This document shows positions 1-5,367 of a stretch of DNA of 5,379 bases, in pieces. The notes under the pieces were generated by a model. The model was not told the DNA's origin. It ran no database searches and saw nothing but the letters and a program-made list of their open reading frames with translations. The DNA is from Betaproteobacteria bacterium RBG_16_58_11 (lineage in GTDB: Bacteria; Pseudomonadota; Gammaproteobacteria; Burkholderiales; Thiobacteraceae), in contig MEQN01000065.1 of the NCBI GenBank assembly GCA_001770235.1, forward strand, positions 2,891 to 8,269, written 5' to 3'. Every line of letters starts with the position of its first letter. The first letter of the stretch is position 1. A program made the translations under genes and the position numbers.

Positions 1-966
1 CGCCACTCCATGCTGCACGCGCGCACCGATTGGGATCTGTCGGTGCGGGCCAAGGTGGAAGGCAAGGACGAACTCAGCGAGTGTTCACGCGACTTCAACG
101 CCCTGATCGATGCCTTCCAGCACATCGTCAAGGAAACAAATGACGCAACGGGCCAACTGTTTTCATCGGCGCGGGAACTGGCCTCGACCTCGAAGGAAGT
201 CGCTGATGCATCTGCCCGGCAAAATCACGCGGCAGCCACGACAAGGGAAGCCGTGCAAGCGATCACCGGCCATCTTGGACATGTACTGGAACTGGTCACC
301 GCTGCCGACACCGTGTCGCGCGAGGAAAGCGCGGCGGCATCGCGTGGCAAGGGGGACGCACAGAGCGCGGTCGCCGAAATGTCGCGCATCGCCGCCTCGG
401 TCCACGATCTGTCCGCCCAGATATCCGCATTGTCCCAACGCTCGGGAGAGATCAGCAGCATCGTTCAGGTCATCAAGGATATCGCCGATCAAACCAACTT
501 GCTGGCGCTCAACGCCGCGATCGAAGCGGCCCGCGCCGGGGAGCAGGGGCGCGGTTTTGCCGTGGTCGTGGATGAAGTCAGGAAACTTGCGGAACGCACC
601 GGCCAGTCCACCACGCAAATCGGCCAACTCATCGGCGGCATCCGGTCCGAAACCGTATCCGCCGCCGGCGCGATGGAAATCTCACGGGAGCAGGTCGAAC
701 ATGGCGCCAAACTCATTACGCTGGTCGGCGACTCTCTGAACGACATCGATCAAGGCAGCGCCGTCGTTTCCCGCCATATCGTCGAGATCGCCGAGGCATC
801 GAACAAAGAAAAGCAGTCGGTGAATGAAATCGCCCGTCATGTCGATGACATTGCCCAAATGGCCAGCAATAACAACCAGGCCAGCCAAGCGGTTTTACAG
901 TCCGCGCAAACTTTGGAAAAATTAACGGAACAAGTGCAAGGACTGGTATCTCGCTTCAAAACCTGA
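1..966 (+). CDS. Methyl-accepting chemotaxis protein, C-terminal part (5' end outside window)
   Basis: This is the cytoplasmic part of a chemoreceptor that controls CheA kinase through CheW and so modulates flagellar or other motility output. The reading frame is open from base 1, so the true start lies to the left; the ATG at 10 is internal. 321 residues are visible. Residues about 1-45 look like the second half of a HAMP domain ([14 protein letters not shown] then an amphipathic helix). The rest is the long antiparallel coiled-coil signalling domain, rich in Ala, Gln, Glu and Ser. The conserved hairpin tip that contacts CheA/CheW lies at about residues 160-199 and includes [19 protein letters not shown] and [16 protein letters not shown]. 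The protein ends in VSRFKT, with no NWETF-like CheR/CheB tether. The sensory domain and transmembrane helices are not in the window, so the ligand cannot be guessed. No clear intrinsic terminator follows. Confidence 0.96.
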   Translation, partial: RHSMLHARTDWDLSVRAKVEGKDELSECSRDFNALIDAFQHIVKETNDATGQLFSSARELASTSKEVADASARQNHAAATTREAVQAITGHLGHVLELVTAADTVSREESAAASRGKGDAQSAVAEMSRIAASVHDLSAQISALSQRSGEISSIVQVIKDIADQTNLLALNAAIEAARAGEQGRGFAVVVDEVRKLAERTGQSTTQIGQLIGGIRSETVSAAGAMEISREQVEHGAKLITLVGDSLNDIDQGSAVVSRHIVEIAEASNKEKQSVNEIARHVDDIAQMASNNNQASQAVLQSAQTLEKLTEQVQGLVSRFKT

Positions 967-1004
967 ACAGGCGCCCGGCCAAAAAGCGAATGTTCAATAT
1001 TGCT

Positions 1005-1054
1005 TGGCGGAGGCGGTGAGATTTATCCCTCACGTTTCCCTTGCCTTCGCCTCC
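1005..1054 (-). pseudogene. Degenerate tRNA-Ser copy (tRNA-like remnant, 50 nt)
   Basis: Read on the minus strand, GGAGGCG (1054-1048) pairs perfectly with CGCCTCC (1015-1009), followed by G and CCA (1008-1005). This is the geometry of a tRNA acceptor end. GTGAG (1033-1029) pairs with CTCAC (1020-1016), stacked directly on the acceptor strand as a T-stem would be, but with an 8-nt loop lacking TTCGA. Compared with the intact tRNA-Ser at 1874-1961 the copy is colinear: acceptor 5' strand 6 of 7, GGCAAGGG identical to the anticodon/variable-arm junction, CGTGAG identical, and the last 19 bases 18 of 19 identical. The D-arm, anticodon arm and distal variable arm are missing, so it cannot decode. 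The acceptor difference from the intact gene changes both strands in concert (an A-U pair becomes G-C). This favours descent from a whole tRNA gene over a simple 3'-end att fragment. A functional tRNA-like RNA is possible but unproven. Confidence 0.75.
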
Positions 1055-1065
1055 TGCGCGCAGGA
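1052..1065. repeat. 14-bp perfect palindrome
   Basis: TCCTGCGCGCAGGA is a perfect 14-bp palindrome that overlaps the 5' edge of the tRNA-Ser remnant by three bases, in the gap between the chemoreceptor gene and the antitoxin gene. It could be a protein-binding or recombination site, or chance in GC-rich sequence. It is not followed by a T-run, so it is not an obvious terminator. Confidence 0.5.
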
Positions 1066-1112
1066 TAGAGCAAGCCTTGGAAAGCCGGAGGATTAGCAGA
1101 GGGAACTACAAC

Positions 1113-1424
1113 TCAGGCGTGAGAAGGCTTCGGTGCCTTCTTGATCTTGATTTCGACAACCTTGCCAACCGCCCTGGCCGCCTTGATGAGCGTATCCAGT
1201 TGGATGGACGTATTGTTGGGATCCAGCACGCGATCAAGTTGGGAGCGGCTGGTTTCCATTTTTTGTGCCATGGCGAGCTTGGTCAGGTGCGCAGCTTGCA
1301 TGCTGTCTTCAAGTTGCTCAGACAACGCGCGCTTGAGCGCCTTCGCCTGCACTTCTTCGAAGACGCCTTCTTCTTTCAGAAAGTCGTCAAAATCAGAACC
1401 AGTATGGGGGTTACGTTTCGCCAC
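1113..1424 (-). CDS. XRE/HigA-type antitoxin (GTG start)
   Basis: This 103-residue DNA-binding protein is predicted to neutralise the upstream-encoded toxin and to repress the shared promoter. The N-terminal part NPHTGSDFDDFLKEEG is typical of the short XRE-like antitoxins that accompany Gp49/HigB toxins. A helix-turn-helix lies at about residues 46-69 (LTKLAMAQKMETSRSQLDRV), followed by a C-terminal segment with conserved LDTLIKAARAVG. The GTG at 1424 is chosen as the start because AAGGAG (1437-1432) sits 7 nt upstream and the family-like N-terminus begins there. The frame is open to an ATG at 1502, but that would add 26 unconserved Arg-rich residues buried in the toxin gene. The gene overlaps the toxin's 3' end by 14 bases, so the two are co-transcribed. 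The toxin-first order matches HigBA rather than the more common antitoxin-first layout. Family-level identity is confident; activity is inferred. Confidence 0.88.
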   Translation of the reverse strand: MAKRNPHTGSDFDDFLKEEGVFEEVQAKALKRALSEQLEDSMQAAHLTKLAMAQKMETSRSQLDRVLDPNNTSIQLDTLIKAARAVGKVVEIKIKKAPKPSHA

Positions 1425-1764
1425 GGTGCCACTCCTTAAAACGTTTTTCCGCCAGATCAATCTCTGCCGCCGGGGTCTGCTGCGTCTTCTTGATGAATCC
1501 ATGCAGCAGAATCATTTGTCCGCCCTCAACCGCAAATAGCGTCCGCGCGATCCGATTGCCCAAGGATGTGCGAACTTCCCATACAGCACCGCGCAAGTGA
1601 TCGACGCGCGGCTTGCCGATGGGCCACTTGTACTGCACGTAGGCAATATCTTCGCCAATGGTTTTTCGATCATCCTTTGGCAACTCCTTGAGCCACTCGC
1701 GCACCGGCTCTTTGCCAGCGGCAGAGCGATAGAAAAACGCCCGGAGTTTCTGGGGGCTAGGCAT
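1411..1764 (-). CDS. Gp49/HigB-type (RelE superfamily) toxin
   Basis: This 117-residue basic protein resembles the phage-derived Gp49-like/HigB toxins (PF05973). Characterised members are ribosome-associated mRNA endonucleases that arrest translation until neutralised by the partner antitoxin. Family features visible are the N-terminal FFYRSAAGKEPVREWLKELP (residues 10-29), an IGEDI helix (36-40), WPIGKP (47-52), the core strand WEVR (62-65), RIARTLFAV (71-79) and the signature LLHGFIKKTQQTP (86-98). Length is normal for the family and no frame damage is visible, so the module may be active. The ATG at 1764 fits the family's usual N-terminus. It has no Shine-Dalgarno: the nearest GAGG is about 15 nt upstream, within the predicted operator. 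The antitoxin gene begins inside its last codons. The module lies 110 bp beyond the 3' end of tRNA-Ser on the same strand. Confidence 0.9.
   Translation of the reverse strand: MPSPQKLRAFFYRSAAGKEPVREWLKELPKDDRKTIGEDIAYVQYKWPIGKPRVDHLRGAVWEVRTSLGNRIARTLFAVEGGQMILLHGFIKKTQQTPAAEIDLAEKRFKEWHRGET
1432..1437 (-). promoter_or_regulatory. Ribosome binding site of the antitoxin, inside the toxin gene
   Basis: The minus strand reads AAGGAG, then 7 nt, then GTG at 1424. This strong Shine-Dalgarno lies within the toxin's last codons and fixes the antitoxin start. It contrasts with the toxin, which has none, and would favour antitoxin synthesis from the shared mRNA. Confidence 0.8.
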
Positions 1765-1773
1765 TTATTATTA

Positions 1774-1802
1774 AGTGTACCTCATACGGTACTTATCGGC
1801 AA
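1774..1802 (-). promoter_or_regulatory. Predicted promoter of the toxin-antitoxin operon
   Basis: On the minus strand TTGCCG (1802-1797) and TACACT (1779-1774) are separated by 17 nt and each matches the sigma-70 consensus at 4 of 6 positions. The predicted transcript start, near 1767, is only about 3 nt before the toxin ATG, so the mRNA may be nearly leaderless. The inverted repeat at 1777-1792 overlaps the spacer and the -10 box, as expected for autorepression. This is by-eye prediction only. Confidence 0.45.
1777..1792. promoter_or_regulatory. Inverted repeat, likely antitoxin operator
   Basis: GTACC and GGTAC are perfect 5-bp arms around a 6-bp spacer. The symmetry extends outward as TAAG...TTA if a 2-nt insertion in the left arm is allowed (1772-1795). 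It lies 12 bp upstream of the toxin ATG and overlaps the predicted -10 box. That is the usual position for a HigA-type antitoxin to bind and repress its own operon. Confidence 0.6.
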
Positions 1803-1873
1803 GGTGAACCATGCACACCCTGACTTAATATTCGGTGAGCCACGCTTCATCCTGGTGAGAATCGCAATTTAAA

Positions 1874-1961
1874 TGGCGGAAGCGGTGAGATTCGAACTCA
1901 CGAAGGGTTGCCCCTTGCCGGTTTTCAAGACCGGTGCAATCGACCACTCTGCCACGCTTCC
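1874..1961 (-). tRNA. tRNA-Ser (anticodon UGA)
   Basis: An 88-nt class II tRNA gene with genomically encoded CCA. On the minus strand the acceptor stem is GGAAGCG (1961-1955) with CGCTTCC (1884-1878), then discriminator G (1877) and CCA (1876-1874). The anticodon stem CCGGT/ACCGG encloses loop CTTGAAA with anticodon TGA at 1927-1925, reading UCN serine codons. The long variable arm AAGGG-GCAA-CCCTT marks it as serine, leucine or tyrosine type, and the anticodon decides serine. The T-arm is GTGAG-TTCGAAT-CTCAC. All stems pair cleanly, so it should be functional. Its 3' end is echoed in direct orientation at 1005-1023. No intrinsic terminator is evident before the toxin gene. Confidence 0.97.
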
Positions 1962-1991
1962 TACTATTTCCATTACTTCTTCGATTCGCTG

Positions 1992-2019
1992 GTTTTAGCG
2001 CCGATAGCCCTAAAATCAA
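1992..2019 (-). promoter_or_regulatory. Candidate promoter for tRNA-Ser
   Basis: On the minus strand TTGATT (2019-2014) and TAAAAC (1997-1992) are 16 nt apart, each 4 of 6 to the sigma-70 consensus. The -10 box ends 30 nt before the mature tRNA 5' end, leaving a short leader for RNase P. The sequence match alone is modest. Confidence 0.35.
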
Positions 2020-2064
2020 CAGCCTACATAATAACCCGCCGAATGAAATGAAACCAATGGGCTA

Positions 2065-2093
2065 TTGAAACTTTCACCTGGCTTAGGTAGTCT
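2065..2093 (+). promoter_or_regulatory. Weak candidate promoter for the YccA-family gene
   Basis: TTGAAA (2065-2070) is followed after 17 nt by TAGTCT (2088-2093). The -35 box is good but the -10 box matches at only 3 of 6 positions. It would give a leader of roughly 25-30 nt before the AAGGAGG site. It is the best candidate seen in the 165-bp gap between the tRNA and this gene. Confidence 0.25.
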
Positions 2094-2126
2094 TACTCGT
2101 AGTTTTTGCTAACCCAAGGAGGCTTC

Positions 2127-2831
2127 ATGCAACCGCAAAATCAATATCAGTTTGGCGCGACCACCGCCGGTGGCCAGGTCATTGCCTCAGATTCTCAGAA
2201 AGTGTTGCGCAACACTTATATGCTGCTCGCCATGACCTTGGTTTTCAGCGCGGCCATGGCCGGCGTCTCAATGGCGATGGGCGTTCCCTATGGCGTGAGC
2301 TTGGTGTCCAGCCTTGTCGCGCTGGGTCTGCTCTGGTTTGTGATGCCACGCACAGCAAATTCCAGCGCTGGGATTATTACCGTATTCGCCATTACGGGTT
2401 TGCTCGGCTTTGGCTTGGGTCCGGTGATTACCCACTACCTGAGCTTTTCCAATGGCTCGCAAATCGTCATGCTCGCGCTCGGTATTACCGGTGTCGCTTT
2501 TGCCGGTCTGTCGGGTTATGCCCTGGTTTCGCGGCGTGACTTCAGCTTTATGCGCAGCTTTCTGATGATCGGCGTGTTGATCGCCTTCGTAGCCGGGATC
2601 GTATCCTTGGTGGCGGCAATGGTAGGCTACCCCATGCCGGCGCTGGCGCTCACGGTCTCGGCCATGTTTGCTTTCCTCATGTGCGGCATGATTCTGTGGC
2701 AAACCGGCGAAATCATTAAGGGCGGCGAAACCAACTATGTCCTGGCCACCATCGGCCTGTACGTTTCGATCTACAATTTATTCACCAGCCTGCTGCACCT
2801 GCTCGGCGCTTTCATGGGCGAGCGCGACTAA
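2127..2831 (+). CDS. Bax inhibitor-1/YccA family inner-membrane protein
   Basis: A 234-residue polytopic membrane protein of the BI-1 family (PF01027), the usual length for bacterial members. E. coli YccA interacts with the FtsH protease and the YetJ branch conducts calcium; which role applies here cannot be told. Seven hydrophobic segments lie at about residues 30-50, 56-74, 80-101, 111-134, 144-167, 171-191 and 205-228, after a polar Gln/Asn-rich N-terminus. Family motifs are TGVAFAGLSGYALVSRRDFSF (residues 121-141) and GGETNYVLATIGLYVSIYNLF (199-219). The ATG at 2127 is chosen because AAGGAGG (2116-2122) precedes it by 4 nt; an in-frame TTG at 2106 lies upstream of that site and is rejected. 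The gene is monocistronic, followed by a terminator, and convergent with rlmD. Confidence 0.95.
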   Translation: MQPQNQYQFGATTAGGQVIASDSQKVLRNTYMLLAMTLVFSAAMAGVSMAMGVPYGVSLVSSLVALGLLWFVMPRTANSSAGIITVFAITGLLGFGLGPVITHYLSFSNGSQIVMLALGITGVAFAGLSGYALVSRRDFSFMRSFLMIGVLIAFVAGIVSLVAAMVGYPMPALALTVSAMFAFLMCGMILWQTGEIIKGGETNYVLATIGLYVSIYNLFTSLLHLLGAFMGERD

Positions 2832-2853
2832 ACGTTCTGCTGGCCTAATGCTA

Positions 2854-2884
2854 CGGGGCGGCCTTGACCGCCCCGTTTTATTTT
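2854..2884 (+). terminator. Rho-independent terminator of the YccA-family gene
   Basis: CGGGGCGG (2854-2861) and CCGCCCCG (2868-2875) form an 8-bp GC stem with loop CCTTGA, followed by TTTTATTTT (2876-2884). This is a textbook intrinsic terminator on the plus strand, 22 nt past the stop codon. On the minus strand the same hairpin follows rlmD but lacks a U-tract (the flank reads TAGCATTAGG), so termination in that direction would be weaker. The last T overlaps the rlmD stop codon. Confidence 0.93.
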
Positions 2885-4185
2885 CAGCGCTCGAACAAGG
2901 CGATCGACTCCACATGCGCCGTATGCGGAAACATATTGGCGATGCAAGCACTCGCTAGCCGATAGCCTTTGGTATGTACCAGCACATTCGCGTCACGCGC
3001 CAAAGTGGCCGGGTTGCAGGAGATATACACAATGCGCTGCGGCATCTCGCCTGAGATCGCCTTGACCAGTTCGATCGCGCCATCGCGCGGCGGGTCGATC
3101 AGTAATTTATCGAAGCGGCCCCACGCGGCATAGGATTCTTCCGTCACTTCGAACAGATTCGCGGTTTGAAAAGTCGTGCGCTGGCTCAAGCCATTGTGCG
3201 CGCTATTCGCAGATGCGCGCGCGACCAGCGCGGCGCTGCCTTCGAAGCCCACGACTTCGGCGCCGCGGCGCGCGATGGGCAAGGTGAAGTTGCCCAGGCC
3301 GCAAAACAAATCCGCGATGCGCTCACCCGGCTGAGGGTCGAGCAGCCCCAGCGCACGCCGCACCAGCACTTGGTTCACGAACGGATTTACTTGCGTGAAT
3401 TCGGTGGGCGAAAACGGCATTTCAATCGCGAATTCCGCCAAGCGGTAACACAAGGCAGGGCTATTCAGCGGATAAAACGCATGCACCGTATCCGGCCCCT
3501 TCGATTGCAGCCACCACTGGATGGTGTATTGATCGGCAAAGGCGCGCAAGGCGTCTTCGTCGCTTGGCGTCAGCGGTTCCATGACGCGCAGCACCAGCAC
3601 ATCCACATCGTCGCCCAAGGCGATTTCGATTTGCGGAATGCGGTCCGGCCGCGAAAGTCGCCCAATCAATTCCCGCAGCGGATCGATCAGGCGCGACATG
3701 CGCGGCGGCATCACTTCGCATTGATGCATGTCGGCGATGAAGCTGCTCTTGCGCTCATGAAAGCCGACCAGCACGCCTCCTTTTTTTTCCACATACCTTG
3801 CCGATACGCGCGCTCGATGACGATAGCCCCAGCTCGGGCCGTGGATCGGCGCGAGCAGTTGCTCGGGCCGGACGCGGCCGATGTGCCACAGATTGTTTTC
3901 CAGGATACGTTGCTTCGCCGCGACCTGGGCCGAGGCGTCCATGTGTTGCAGGCTGCATCCGCCGCACACGCCAAAATGCGGGCAGCGCGGTTGCACGCGG
4001 GTGAAGCTTTCGCGCAGGAGTCGCGTCATTTGTGCGAAAGCGAAAGTCGGCTTCTTGCGATAGACCGAATACTCCACACGCTCGCCGGGCAGCGCACCGT
4101 CGATGAACAGCGTCTTGTCATCATAGTGGGCGACACCACGGCCTTCGTGATCGAGCGACTCAATTATCACAGGGATCACCGGCAT
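2884..4185 (-). CDS. rlmD: 23S rRNA (uracil(1939)-C(5))-methyltransferase RlmD
   Basis: This cytoplasmic enzyme transfers a methyl group from S-adenosylmethionine to C5 of U1939 in 23S rRNA (formerly RumA). The 433-residue length is normal. A TRAM-type RNA-binding domain covers about residues 1-60 ([22 protein letters not shown]). The [4Fe-4S] ligands are Cys68, Cys74 and Cys77 in [10 protein letters not shown], and Cys156 in HQCEVMP. The SAM-binding fold follows, with TQVNPFVNQ (264-272), [14 protein letters not shown] (292-305) and LIDPPRDGA (362-370). The catalytic Cys390 lies in [12 protein letters not shown] and the base Glu426 in HVESIAL. All key residues are present, which separates it from TrmA, which lacks the cluster. 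The ATG at 4185 has GGAG 6 nt upstream and overlaps the end of the VanZ-like gene by 10 bases, so it is third in an operon. An A8 run encodes Glu133-Lys135. Confidence 0.97.
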   Translation of the reverse strand: MPVIPVIIESLDHEGRGVAHYDDKTLFIDGALPGERVEYSVYRKKPTFAFAQMTRLLRESFTRVQPRCPHFGVCGGCSLQHMDASAQVAAKQRILENNLWHIGRVRPEQLLAPIHGPSWGYRHRARVSARYVEKKGGVLVGFHERKSSFIADMHQCEVMPPRMSRLIDPLRELIGRLSRPDRIPQIEIALGDDVDVLVLRVMEPLTPSDEDALRAFADQYTIQWWLQSKGPDTVHAFYPLNSPALCYRLAEFAIEMPFSPTEFTQVNPFVNQVLVRRALGLLDPQPGERIADLFCGLGNFTLPIARRGAEVVGFEGSAALVARASANSAHNGLSQRTTFQTANLFEVTEESYAAWGRFDKLLIDPPRDGAIELVKAISGEMPQRIVYISCNPATLARDANVLVHTKGYRLASACIANMFPHTAHVESIALFER

Positions 4186-4574
4186 CCTGCGCTCCGTGCC
4201 AAGCAGCGCGCTTCGATCACGCGCAAGCCTTGCGCCAGGGGCGTGGTAGCGAGCAACCCGCCCAGCAGCACGCCGCCGCTATTGGCGGCCATGTCGAGCG
4301 CTTCATACACGCGATCGGGCGTCAGGCTCTGCAAAAACTCCAGCCCCACGCCCAGCGCAACGAAGGCGAGCGCCCATCCCCAGCGCCGCGCGGTTTCGGT
4401 ATACAACTGGCAGAACCACAGCATCAGCCAGCCATAGGCCAGAAAATGCGAAAGCTTGTCGCTCTGCTCGAAGGACAGCGGATCGGGTGGGTTGGGCATG
4501 AGCGAGAGAATGATCACGATGGCGATCCACAGCACGCCCAAGGCGAACCAAGCACGGTGATAGCGCAGCCTCAT
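4176..4574 (-). CDS. VanZ-like family membrane protein
   Basis: A small integral membrane protein of 132 residues resembling the VanZ-like family (PF04892). VanZ itself confers low-level teicoplanin resistance in enterococci, but chromosomal proteobacterial homologues have no established function and resistance should not be inferred. About four hydrophobic segments are visible near residues 8-26, 41-58, 65-82 and 95-112. Family-type motifs are SLMPNPP (24-30), [13 protein letters not shown] (38-50), [12 protein letters not shown] (77-88) and [15 protein letters not shown] (94-108). The ATG at 4574 is chosen because it forms an ATGA overlap with the stop of the upstream exonuclease gene, implying translational coupling, and no strong Shine-Dalgarno is seen. 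A longer frame starting at 4646 would add 24 residues inside the exonuclease gene and is less likely. The 3' end overlaps rlmD by 10 bases. Confidence 0.85.
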   Translation of the reverse strand: MRLRYHRAWFALGVLWIAIVIILSLMPNPPDPLSFEQSDKLSHFLAYGWLMLWFCQLYTETARRWGWALAFVALGVGLEFLQSLTPDRVYEALDMAANSGGVLLGGLLATTPLAQGLRVIEARCLARSAGCR

Positions 4575-5338
4575 GCCCAGGCCGCCAGAAATTCCTGCCA
4601 ATGCGGCAAATCCAATGTGGTTAATTGCGCGCGCACGATCTCGCATTCCTGGCGATAGCGCTCGGGGGTGAATTGGCCGCGCAATAATTGGAAGCGCAGA
4701 TACAGCAAGTAAGTATTCACCGCATCGGTTTCGCAGTAATCACGAATCGCTGCTGTCTCTCCGCGCCTGTAAGCGGGCCACACTTGCGCGCCATCCATGC
4801 CCAGCTTGCCGGGAAAGCCGACCAGCTTGGACAAATCATCCAGCCCCACATTCGCGCGCGGCTGATACAGCGCCAGTAAATCCATCAGATCCAAATGCCG
4901 CGTGTGGTAGCGGCTGAGGTAATTATTCCATTTGAAATCGCGGTCATCCTCGCCCATATCCCAATACCGCGGCGCGCTGATGCCATGCACCATGGCCCGG
5001 TAGTGCAGCACCGGCAGATCGAAGCCGCCGCCGTTCCACGACACCAACTGTGGCGTATATTTCTCGATGCCGTCGAAGAAGCGCTGTACATTCGCCGCCT
5101 CATCCTCGCCGGATAATGACCAGACACGAAAGCCCTCATCGGATCGCAGCGCGCAGGAAATCACCAGCACCCGATGCACATGGTGCTGTAGAAAATCGCT
5201 GCCGGTCGTCACGCGCCGGCGTTGAAAGGCGATCTCCGCCACTTGGTCGGCGGGTGTTTCCGGTGGCAGCGCATACAGCTTGGCCAACCCTGCCGTATCC
5301 GGAATGGTTTCGATATCGAACGCGAGTACAGGGACCAT
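4571..5338 (-). CDS. Predicted 3'-5' exonuclease, PolB-exonuclease-like (PF10108 type)
   Basis: A 255-residue stand-alone DnaQ-fold exonuclease related to the proofreading domain of family B DNA polymerases. It is expected to remove nucleotides from 3' ends using two divalent metals, but its in vivo substrate is unknown. The three exonuclease motifs are visible: Exo I AFDIET with Asp8 and Glu10, Exo II VSWNGGGFDLPVL with Asp107, and Exo III YCETD with Tyr201 and Asp205. RHLDLMDLL (148-156) and GLDDLSKLVGFPGK (165-178) are further family-like stretches. No polymerase domain is attached. The ATG at 5338 is the first start after an in-frame TAA two codons upstream, so the start is firmly bounded. 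The ribosome site is poor (GGG 8 nt upstream). It is the first gene of the operon that continues into the VanZ-like gene and rlmD. Confidence 0.92.
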   Translation of the reverse strand: MVPVLAFDIETIPDTAGLAKLYALPPETPADQVAEIAFQRRRVTTGSDFLQHHVHRVLVISCALRSDEGFRVWSLSGEDEAANVQRFFDGIEKYTPQLVSWNGGGFDLPVLHYRAMVHGISAPRYWDMGEDDRDFKWNNYLSRYHTRHLDLMDLLALYQPRANVGLDDLSKLVGFPGKLGMDGAQVWPAYRRGETAAIRDYCETDAVNTYLLYLRFQLLRGQFTPERYRQECEIVRAQLTTLDLPHWQEFLAAWA

Positions 5339-5361
5339 AAATTAACCCGTTTGCAATCATC

Positions 5362-5367
5362 TTGACA
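5362..5367 (+). promoter_or_regulatory. Perfect -35 hexamer pointing out of the window
   Basis: TTGACA on the plus strand lies 24 bp upstream of the exonuclease start and faces away from it. A -10 box at normal spacing would fall just past the right edge, so it cannot be confirmed. It suggests a divergent gene to the right. Confidence 0.3.

Noticed and set aside
1122..1141. Hairpin AGAAGGC-TTCGGT-GCCTTCT as a terminator for the chemoreceptor or toxin-antitoxin transcript
   Set aside because: It lies within the last antitoxin codons and is not followed by a real T-run on either strand (plus strand continues TGATCTTGATTTC). The 7-bp stem may be incidental to the KKAPKPS coding sequence.
1425..1502. 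N-terminal extension of the antitoxin from an ATG at 1502
   Set aside because: The extra 26 residues are Arg-rich, lie entirely over the toxin gene and do not look like the family. The GTG at 1424 has a well-placed AAGGAG.
1041..1539. Plus-strand open frames of about 132 residues over the antitoxin
   Set aside because: They are shadows of the antitoxin gene, with implausible composition and no ribosome binding site.
1597..1872. 91-residue plus-strand open frame over the toxin gene and its promoter
   Set aside because: There is no family resemblance and no ribosome site, and most of it is the complement of the toxin coding sequence.
2106..2126. TTG start for the YccA-family protein
   Set aside because: It lies upstream of the AAGGAGG site that clearly serves the ATG at 2127, and the 234-residue product has the normal family length.
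3166..4437. 423-residue plus-strand open frame opposite rlmD and the VanZ-like gene
   Set aside because: Its composition (Arg, His, Ala, Gln rich, no domain) is that of an antisense shadow in GC-rich sequence. The opposite strand carries clear RlmD motifs with all catalytic residues.
4230..4658. Plus-strand open frame opposite the VanZ-like gene
   Set aside because: It is an antisense shadow. The minus strand has membrane segments, family motifs and coupled start and stop codons.
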